Shown in pieces: positions 45,701 to 51,105 of a stretch of 51,105 nucleotides of DNA; the stretch's first letter is position 1, and every line of letters starts with the position of its first letter. The DNA is taken from NCBI RefSeq assembly GCF_001661595.2, contig NZ_LYPF02000008.1:1-51105 (forward strand), in the 5' to 3' direction. This DNA comes from Crocinitomix algicola. Its GTDB lineage: Bacteria; Bacteroidota; Bacteroidia; Flavobacteriales_D; Crocinitomicaceae. The notes under the pieces are model-generated. The model did not search any database, had not been told where the DNA came from, and saw only the letters and a list, made by a program, of their open reading frames with translations. The position numbers and the translations under genes were made by a program.

Positions 45701-45944
45701 GACCTCATTCGCATTCGTTGCAGGTTTAATCCCATTAATGCTAGCACATGGCGCCGGAGAAATAGGAAATAAAACAATCGGTAGTTCTGCATTAGGAGGA
45801 ATGCTTTTTGGAACCGTATTTGGAGTTTTAATTATCCCAGGACTTTATTTCATTTTCGCCAAAATTGCCGATTCAAAATCACTTATTAAAAATGAAGATG
45901 ACCAACCATTAACCGAAGATTTTATACATTATGAAAAAGAATAA
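42777..45944 (+). CDS. RND efflux pump, inner-membrane subunit (AcrB/MexB-like, HAE1 family)
   Basis: A 1055-residue pump, the expected size, with the twelve-helix RND plan and two large periplasmic loops. The proton-relay residues are present: the Asp-Asp pair in GIVVDDAIVVVEAV (helix 4) and the Lys in LVGLLGKNAVLIVEFA (helix 10). The start MFKNIIHRPVLAIVISIIMV and the PTSQFPQIAPTTVNIFVAFPG segment fit the hydrophobe/amphiphile (HAE1) group, so drugs, bile salts or detergents are likely substrates. The final 14 bases overlap the outer-membrane factor gene. Confidence 0.95.
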   Translation: MFKNIIHRPVLAIVISIIMVFVGVLSIQKLPTSQFPQIAPTTVNIFVAFPGSSAEVLVKSTLVTLENSINGVQGMRYMATDATSAGEATLRVIFEPGTDPNEAVIRVKTRVDQVMPLLPELVQREGVVITPIQPSMLMYVNLYSDGHQLDEKFLYNYANIHMIPEINRINGVARAQILGSRKYAMRIWLNPDRMRAYNVSTEEVMEALGEQSIIGRPGRIGRSSGIEAQSLEYVLTYKGRYNKPVEYENIIIRANAEGESIRLKDIGNVELGSEFFDIYSNLDGHPSASIMLKQSFGSNATEVIAAVKAKLLDMEKDFPPDVKYKISYDVSTFLDASIEQVTHTLRDAFILVALVVFIFLGDLRSTLIPILAVPVSLIGAFFVMQLFGLSINLITLFALVLAIGIVVDDAIVVVEAVHAKMDSDHVNPYQAVKLVMREISGAIIAITAVMVSVFVPIAFMSGPVGTFYRQFSITMASSIVLSAIIALTLTPVLCAILLKNNHGKAKRKTPINWFLNKFNAGFDRLTNRYVRFLSRIVKRRMVTFLVLIVFGFGIFSINQTLPAGFIPNEDQGTIYAIIQTPPGATLERTNAVSHQLQQICEEMDGVESVSSLAGYEIMTEGRGSNAGTCLINLKPWSERHHSVHEIMEELEIKAKNLGAIVEFFEPPAVPGFGSSGGFSLRLLDKNTTTDYHDFDRVNQNFMKKLEERKELTGLFTFFAANYPQYELEIDNKAAMQKGVSIGDAMENLNILIGSTYEQGFIRFGRFFKVYVQSDPKFRQLPSDVLNLFVRNDHGEMVPYSAFMKLKKTQGPNEITRYNMYNSASIRGLPSKGYTTADAIQAIKEVAENSLPNGYDIAWEGLSYDEANRGNESLYVFIVVLIFVYLVLAAQYESFVLPLAVVFSLPIGVFGSFLLLKIMGLANDVYAQVGLIMLVGLLGKNAVLIVEFAVQKRQEGSTILDAAIEGAKVRFRPILMTSFAFVAGLIPLMLAHGAGEIGNKTIGSSALGGMLFGTVFGVLIIPGLYFIFAKIADSKSLIKNEDDQPLTEDFIHYEKE

Positions 45945-47364
45945 AAAATACATTCGAACTATTTTAGTTTTGGGAGTGATTCTTATAAATTCATGTGGAA
46001 TTCCTAAAGTAAATACCTTAACAAAGAAGAATTCTTTACCAGAATCATTCTTCAAGAACAAAGATTCCATAACGATTGCTGATCTCAGTTGGCAGGAGTT
46101 TTTTAAGGATAAGCAGCTTATTGCATTAATTGACTCTGCCCTTATACATAATCAGGAATTAAAAATATTTGAACAAGAAGTTAATAGGGTAAGGAACGAA
46201 ATACAAGCTAAGAAAGGAGAATACTTACCTCAATTAGATTTAGAACTTGGTGGTGGAGTTGAAAAAGTGGGACGCTATACAAGTCAAGGTGCTAATGATG
46301 CAAACACGGAAATTTCACCTGGGGAAGAAATGCCTGAACCGTTATCAGACCTTAAAATTGGTGGAACAGCGAGTTGGGAGATTGATATTTGGAGAAAACT
46401 AAGAAATGCAAGGGATGCAACTATAAATCGGTACATGTGCTCTATTGAAGGTCAAAAATTTATGACCACAAATTTGGTTGCAGAAATTGCATCAGCTTAT
46501 TATAAATTGTTAGAGCTAGACAATAAGCTTGCACTAATCAATGAATATGTTGATGTACAAAACAACTTTTTAAAAGCGGTTCGTATTCAAAAACAAGCAG
46601 GTGATGCTACCGAACTAGCCGTCAAAAAATTTGAGGCGGAGGTTTTAAACACGAAGGGGGAAGCTTATTTAATTAAACAAGCAATTTTTGAACAAGAGAA
46701 TAAGATTAATTATTTGGTAGGAAGAGTTCCCCAAAAAATTGATCGAAATAAAAATTCTTTTGATCAAAAAACACCCGATTCGGTACAATTTGGAATTCCA
46801 TCACAACTTCTCACAAATCGCCCTGATATACGCCAAGCAGAATATAAGTTAATGGCCAACAAGCTAGATGTCAAAGTTGCGCGAGCAGCATTCTACCCCT
46901 CTATTGGAATTCAAGCAGGATTTGGATTACAAGCTTTTAATGCAAAATACTTTGTCCAAAGCCCTGAATCGATTATATACGGTTTAGCTGGTGAGCTTGT
47001 TGCTCCAGTAATCAATCGAAAAGCTATCAAAGCGCATTATTTAAATGCTAATTCACGTCAAGAGCAAGCCATATATGAATATGAACAAGTTGTTTTGAAT
47101 GCATTTATTGAAACCGCTAATCAAATTTCCAAAATGAATAATTTAAACCAAGGATTTAAATTAAAGTTAAAAGAAGTAGAAGTACTAAATGAATCAATTA
47201 TAATCGCCAATAAATTATTCAGTTCTGCAAAAGCAGATTACATGGAAGTTTTAATTGCTCAACGAGATGTATTAGCTGTTCAGTTGGAGCTAATAGAAAT
47301 TAAAAAAGAACAATTTGAAAACTTAATTGAATTATATCGCACACTGGGTGGTGGTTGGCAATAA
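45931..47364 (+). CDS. RND efflux outer-membrane factor (TolC/OprM/NodT-like lipoprotein)
   Basis: A 477-residue protein. The N-terminal signal has a lipobox-like LINSC with Cys22. Two outer-membrane-factor repeats with long helices follow: SWQEFFKDKQLIALIDSAL at the first repeat and LLTNRPDIRQAEYKLMANKLDVKVARAAFYPSIGIQ at the second (in pieces), with LAGELVAPVINRKAIKAH near the end. It completes the tripartite pump with the two preceding genes. A terminator follows. Confidence 0.93.
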   Translation: MKKNKKYIRTILVLGVILINSCGIPKVNTLTKKNSLPESFFKNKDSITIADLSWQEFFKDKQLIALIDSALIHNQELKIFEQEVNRVRNEIQAKKGEYLPQLDLELGGGVEKVGRYTSQGANDANTEISPGEEMPEPLSDLKIGGTASWEIDIWRKLRNARDATINRYMCSIEGQKFMTTNLVAEIASAYYKLLELDNKLALINEYVDVQNNFLKAVRIQKQAGDATELAVKKFEAEVLNTKGEAYLIKQAIFEQENKINYLVGRVPQKIDRNKNSFDQKTPDSVQFGIPSQLLTNRPDIRQAEYKLMANKLDVKVARAAFYPSIGIQAGFGLQAFNAKYFVQSPESIIYGLAGELVAPVINRKAIKAHYLNANSRQEQAIYEYEQVVLNAFIETANQISKMNNLNQGFKLKLKEVEVLNESIIIANKLFSSAKADYMEVLIAQRDVLAVQLELIEIKKEQFENLIELYRTLGGGWQ

Positions 47365-47383
47365 TTTTAATTAATCACATCTT

Positions 47384-47417
47384 AAAAAAAAGCCCCAGCT
47401 CATTTGGTTGGGGTTTT
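47384..47417. terminator. Bidirectional intrinsic terminator after the RND operon
   Basis: Stem AAAGCCCCA/TGGGGTTTT (47389-47397 with 47409-47417, one G-T pair). On the - strand it is followed by eight T, so it fits the convergent T9SS gene best; on the + strand the T-run is four. Confidence 0.75.
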
Positions 47418-47421
47418 AAAT

Positions 47422-49536
47422 TTATTGAATCGTTAGTTTGATTAAACTTTTAGGATTATTTTTTAGTTGAAGAAAATAAACACCTTTATTGAGCTGTATA
47501 TCAAATGGTATAATTATCTGGTTTACATCACCTTCCACTACAATTTTTCCAGTTACATCCATGATTTGATAAACTTCACCTAACGCTAATTCAGAAAATT
47601 CGACATAAAAAACCCCATTAGAAGGATTGGGATATACTTTTAAATTGTCCGCTGACCAATCATCAATACCAACATCCGAAGCTGTTGTGAAATTCCATGC
47701 CGATGTCCAGTCACCAAAGTTATCACCATCATTAGTTGCTCTTACGCGCCAGTAATAAAGTGTTTCTAATGCTAATCCCGTTAAAGTGTAATTTGAAGAA
47801 CCCGTCGTAAAAGTAACTGGAGATTCGGTAAACGTTGGATTTAGTGCGTATTGAACTTCGTATTCCAGCGCACCAACCGCAGTTGTCCAGTCCAAATCTA
47901 AACTAGATTCACTTTGATCCGTTGCACCATTTGCTGGAGACACAAGGTTAAAATTATCGAGCGAGTTTGTAGTAAAACTCCATACTTCTGAATAATCACC
48001 CCAAACATCACCATCAGTTGCTCTTACTCTCCAAAAATATTCGGTATCAGGCAATAAATCAGTAACGGTGTAGGCTGAAGACACTGGGGTATAAACTTCT
48101 GGCGCGTCTGTAAAATCAGGAGAAGTATCAAACTCAAATTCATACCCGGTTGCTCCAAATGCATTTGTCCAATTAAACGCGAGCGAAGCATAATTCTGAT
48201 TAGTTGCACCTGCCGCCGGAGTTTGTAGTATAAATTCATTTAATTCGGGGGTATCTTCCCCCAAATAACGAGCAATCGCGACATCATTGCCACTATAACC
48301 AACAGCAATAATTTTATTATCTGGTTGAATCAACATGTCAAAGGACTCATTAAAATCATTTGACCCAAAAGTCGTTGTGACCTTCCCTCCACTTCCAAAA
48401 TCAGCGTCAAGCTCAAATCCCGACGTAAACCGAGTAATTGTAAACTCTGCTTCATCATCATTTTTGGTTGAACCGGCAAGAATGAACCGACCTTCTGAAT
48501 CATTAGCTAAACTGTAAGCGATATCATTATACCAACTACCATAATCTGCAATGGCATAATCATCACCAACCGAACCAGACTCGTTAATCTCAATCAACGT
48601 TTCATCATATCTCAGGGTTTCTATATATCCACCACCTGCGATAAAAAAACTATTATCAGGATTTAATATTAAACCATAAGCCCGATCATGTCCATTAAAT
48701 GCACCATTATAAACGTTCACACCATCTGAAGAAAAAGTTGGATCCATCGTGCCATCAGCATTAATACGACCTGCCCAATAATCTGAATCCCAAGATAAAT
48801 CAGGAAAATCTCTCCAACCAACAGCTGTAATTTTACCTGCAGAGGTTACGGCTAAATCCTCCACAGAGAAGAGGTATTGATAATCTAAATCATCAATCCA
48901 AAGCAAACGAATACCGTCTGTTTCAAACGATTCGTCCAGGGAACCGTCGCTTAAATATCGAGCAACAACAGGTTTAGATTTTGTCGAACTGATAATCGCA
49001 GAGCCTCCAACAATAATATTTCCTGTTAAAGCATGAATTTTAACTACCCTTATCTCATCCGATTTTCCTTCATCAAAATCAGTTAAAACCACTCCATCCG
49101 TCCCAAAATCAGCGTCAATTGTTCCATCCGTATGGTAACGAACTAGTGCGGCATTCTGGTCGACACCATCATCACTTGATCCTGCGAGAATAATTTTTCC
49201 ATCACCCTGAATGACGACATCATACGCAACATCTGAACTACCGAATTGAACATCAGTTTGGACAATTCCTTCTTCTCCAAAATCAGTATCCAAAGATCCA
49301 TCTTCGTTAAATCGTATTAATAAAAAATCAAGTCCTGTAGCCGCGTCGAATGTTGAACCAATAACGACAACTTTGTTATCATCCTGTAGCGCAACACCAT
49401 AAGCCTTATCTTCACCCACATTTATTGATTGTAAAATTTTGCCTTCATCGCCAAACGTTGGGTCAAGTTCTCCTGCAGGTTGAGCTACTGCAACTACTGC
49501 AAACAAAAATACAGCAAGAGTCAATTTAAATTTCAT
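47422..49536 (-). CDS. Delta-60 repeat, fibronectin type III, T9SS-sorted protein
   Basis: A 704-residue exported protein. Signal peptide (about 1-18). Several delta-60-type repeats follow (about 22-430), each with DPTFGDEGKI- or DTDFGEEGIV-like turns and LLIRFNEDGSLD. Then two fibronectin type III domains (about 440-620, with DTEYFWRVRATDGDVWGDYSEVW and its near repeat ETLYYWRVRATN) and a type A sorting domain (about 628-704; YPNPSNGVFYVEF, KGVYFLQLKN). The T9SS would carry it over the outer membrane. Delta-60 repeats form a propeller-like fold and are poorly understood; no catalytic site is seen. Confidence 0.88.
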   Translation of the reverse strand: MKFKLTLAVFLFAVVAVAQPAGELDPTFGDEGKILQSINVGEDKAYGVALQDDNKVVVIGSTFDAATGLDFLLIRFNEDGSLDTDFGEEGIVQTDVQFGSSDVAYDVVIQGDGKIILAGSSDDGVDQNAALVRYHTDGTIDADFGTDGVVLTDFDEGKSDEIRVVKIHALTGNIIVGGSAIISSTKSKPVVARYLSDGSLDESFETDGIRLLWIDDLDYQYLFSVEDLAVTSAGKITAVGWRDFPDLSWDSDYWAGRINADGTMDPTFSSDGVNVYNGAFNGHDRAYGLILNPDNSFFIAGGGYIETLRYDETLIEINESGSVGDDYAIADYGSWYNDIAYSLANDSEGRFILAGSTKNDDEAEFTITRFTSGFELDADFGSGGKVTTTFGSNDFNESFDMLIQPDNKIIAVGYSGNDVAIARYLGEDTPELNEFILQTPAAGATNQNYASLAFNWTNAFGATGYEFEFDTSPDFTDAPEVYTPVSSAYTVTDLLPDTEYFWRVRATDGDVWGDYSEVWSFTTNSLDNFNLVSPANGATDQSESSLDLDWTTAVGALEYEVQYALNPTFTESPVTFTTGSSNYTLTGLALETLYYWRVRATNDGDNFGDWTSAWNFTTASDVGIDDWSADNLKVYPNPSNGVFYVEFSELALGEVYQIMDVTGKIVVEGDVNQIIIPFDIQLNKGVYFLQLKNNPKSLIKLTIQ

Positions 49537-49629
49537 AAGTCACATTATTATTGAAAGCACAAAGTTAAACCATTATCAATAACTTTCAATCAATAAGCAA
49601 TTTATAAGAAACTTAATAACTTGATATAC

Positions 49630-50478
49630 CTAGAATTCGTAAACAAAGCCTGTTGAAACCGTTCCAAAATGAAGCCAATTTTTCACATATCCATCACCCG
49701 GACCTGGGTCATTTTCTGATGTTCCAACCGCTCCACCACCCAAATAACGGAGATTTAAAAACGCATTCACATTAGGATGAATTTTAATACCTGAACGATA
49801 ACTTGCATCCAGAATTGCACCGATAATTTCATTCGTACTTCCGTTTAAATAAGACACCGGAGCATAGATTCCATCCGCCTCAATTTCAGAATAGACATTC
49901 TCATTAAATTGATAGCGAGTTCTGAACTTAAGTGCTGGAACAATACCTACATCTCTATTTGTTCTAAAACGATTTCCATTGGTCGATTCAAATGAAATGG
50001 TTGCATTTCTAATTTGAATTGTTCCACCAAGAGCAAAACTCCATTTCTCATTATCTGGCATCAACTCGCGCATATAACTTGCTCGATAGAAGGGGAAGTT
50101 ATATAATAAATTTACACTCGTCCCAGCTGGATAAACCAAGTCATCGACAATAAGGTTATCATTCAAATAAACTGTAGACTCTAAACGAAGCGGTTGATAT
50201 AAAAAAGTGATAATATTTCTCTCTTTCAACGTCAACTCTAATGAAGGCCGAATAATTGGAAAAAGGACATCTTGCCCACCATCCTGCCTATAGTTAAAAT
50301 AAGTGCCATTTTGACCAAATTGTATTTTATGATCCAATACGGCTAAAAAACCAATTTCTGCCACTGCCTTTAAACTATAATTTTTCGCTGATATTGTTTG
50401 AATCTCACTGTTCTGAGCTTGTATCAAACTAATATTGAACCAACTAAAAAATAGCAACAAATATGATAAATAACGCAT
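49630..50478 (-). CDS. Outer-membrane beta-barrel-like protein
   Basis: A 282-residue protein with a signal peptide (about 1-21, ending IQAQ), no further membrane helix, an alternating polar/nonpolar pattern through the chain and a terminal Phe (GFVYEF), as expected for a small outer-membrane barrel. Aromatic girdle-like residues abound (FYRASYMREL, RTRYQFNENVYSEIEADGIYA). No transport or enzyme motif was recognised. It is 93 bases downstream of the start of the T9SS gene and on the same strand. Confidence 0.75.
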   Translation of the reverse strand: MRYLSYLLLFFSWFNISLIQAQNSEIQTISAKNYSLKAVAEIGFLAVLDHKIQFGQNGTYFNYRQDGGQDVLFPIIRPSLELTLKERNIITFLYQPLRLESTVYLNDNLIVDDLVYPAGTSVNLLYNFPFYRASYMRELMPDNEKWSFALGGTIQIRNATISFESTNGNRFRTNRDVGIVPALKFRTRYQFNENVYSEIEADGIYAPVSYLNGSTNEIIGAILDASYRSGIKIHPNVNAFLNLRYLGGGAVGTSENDPGPGDGYVKNWLHFGTVSTGFVYEF

Positions 50479-50531
50479 AAAATTCTGTTTTAAATTAGAA
50501 CAATGAATTCCCTAAATTGTTTTTTTTAAAT

Positions 50532-50562
50532 AAAAAAACCCCACCGAAGAACGGTGAGGTTT
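50532..50562 (-). terminator. Intrinsic terminator of the right-end T9SS gene
   Basis: On the - strand a GC-rich stem AAACCTCACCG/CGGTGGGGTTT (arms 50552-50562 and 50536-50546, one C-A mismatch) with a 5-base loop, followed by seven T. Confidence 0.8.
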
Positions 50563-50582
50563 CTATTAAAATTTTGATGTTT

Positions 50583-51105
50583 TTATTGAACGATCATAAT
50601 TTTTGTATCAATTAAAACTTCATCGACATACAATGTGTAATAATAAGGTCCAGGAGCCAAACCTTCGGCGTTGACGTGCGTTGAACCATACCCCTTATCA
50701 TTTAATTCAATCATAGAGATAATTTGCCCCATATTATCACTAATTACAAGGTTCCCATTATTGGAAGTTTGCGGAATATAATACTTTATCATTGAGGTAT
50801 TGTTGAATGGGTTTGGAATGTTCTGATACAATATTGGTCGGTCAACAAACCCTTCATTCTCTTCAGGAGAAATACCGACATGACCACATTCACATTCTTC
50901 TCGTGCAGTAATTCTTTCTTCATGATCATCGAGTTGCGCTTGTATGTCCGCTAATAAACTTGACAAGTCTACAGAAACAGATGTTCCTCCTTCAATTTCA
51001 ATTTCTAGTACTGTTCCTGTCAATGTTGCAGCCGTTAAATTTTGATTATCCGTATTATCCATAAACGGAGCTAAATCCACTGATCCTCCATCTTCAAGAT
51101 TTAAG
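50583..51105 (-). CDS. T9SS-sorted protein with C-terminal coiled-coil region (5' cut by window)
   Basis: The frame is open to the right edge of the window (residues LNLEDGGSVDLAPF precede an internal GTG at 51080 that should not be taken as the start). Visible: a beta repeat DNQNLTAATLTGTVLEIEI-GGTSVSVDLSSL, a short coiled coil (LLADIQAQLDDHEERITARE), Cys in ECECGH, then a type A sorting domain with IPNPFNNTSMIKYYIP and the end LIDTKIMIVQ. Repeats of this kind, followed by a coiled coil, are frequent at the tail of long surface proteins in marine Bacteroidota and resemble phage-tail-fibre trimer stalks. Confidence 0.82.
   Translation of the reverse strand, partial: LNLEDGGSVDLAPFMDNTDNQNLTAATLTGTVLEIEIEGGTSVSVDLSSLLADIQAQLDDHEERITAREECECGHVGISPEENEGFVDRPILYQNIPNPFNNTSMIKYYIPQTSNNGNLVISDNMGQIISMIELNDKGYGSTHVNAEGLAPGPYYYTLYVDEVLIDTKIMIVQ

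Noticed and set aside
1-51105. CRISPR arrays, tRNA/rRNA genes, insertion sequences, integrases, prophage genes
   Set aside because: None found: no regularly spaced repeats, no cloverleaf with a conserved T-loop word noticed, and no transposase or integrase motifs in any plausible gene. A covariance-model search was not possible here.

Overview
The window is a piece of an AT-rich chromosome from a member of the Bacteroidota, most likely the Flavobacteriales and plausibly near the Crocinitomicaceae/Fluviicola group (the rank below order is inference). The evidence is three proteins ending in type IX secretion (T9SS) type A sorting domains, BlaI/M56-TonB and DUF4271-hemD gene pairs typical of the phylum, weak or absent Shine-Dalgarno sequences, and promoter-like TTG-N19-21-TAnnTTTG elements of the Bacteroidota kind. 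No tRNA, rRNA, CRISPR array, insertion sequence or prophage was seen. The window is gene dense; only one gap exceeds 300 bases (4531-5014, in front of nrdB). Both ends cut genes: an adhesin-like protein on the left and a T9SS-sorted protein on the right.

Left part (1-15.5 kb) is mostly housekeeping: M42 aminopeptidase, bacilliredoxin, a DAO-type flavoprotein with ComF, class Ia ribonucleotide reductase (nrdB then nrdA), a BlaI repressor with an M56/TonB fusion sensor, purQ, a DUF6427-like membrane protein facing a tiny membrane protein, fructose-1,6-bisphosphatase, thiol peroxidase and gpsA. The middle (15.5-26.3 kb) holds a secreted thioredoxin, an operon joining the MlaE/MlaF lipid ABC transporter to a membrane-anchored coiled-coil protein and a DUF1684 protein, DUF2797, a lipoprotein with a CFI-box-like C-terminus, glutaryl-CoA dehydrogenase, DUF4271-hemD, a secreted serpin and an MscS channel.

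The right part is the most unusual. From 26461 to 36738 seven genes run on the + strand with gaps of 5-23 bases or an overlap: penicillin-binding protein 1A, scoA, a GT-C-type membrane glycosyltransferase-like protein, scoB, a second GT-C-like protein, an FAD amine-oxidase-like protein and a third GT-C-like protein. The two subunits of succinyl-CoA:3-ketoacid CoA-transferase are therefore split by a putative glycosyltransferase. Next come a 1170-residue secreted WD40-caspase protein, a convergent membrane protein, a complete RND efflux operon (adaptor, pump, outer-membrane factor) preceded by a small exported acidic protein, a delta-60-repeat/FN3 T9SS protein, an outer-membrane barrel-like protein and the cut T9SS protein.

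The best candidates for something not well described are the split-sco/glycosyltransferase/flavoprotein operon, the WD40-caspase protein, the nested palindromes before nrdB, and the MCE-less MlaEF operon with its coiled-coil partner. All functional readings are from sequence motifs recognised by eye; no database search was run.
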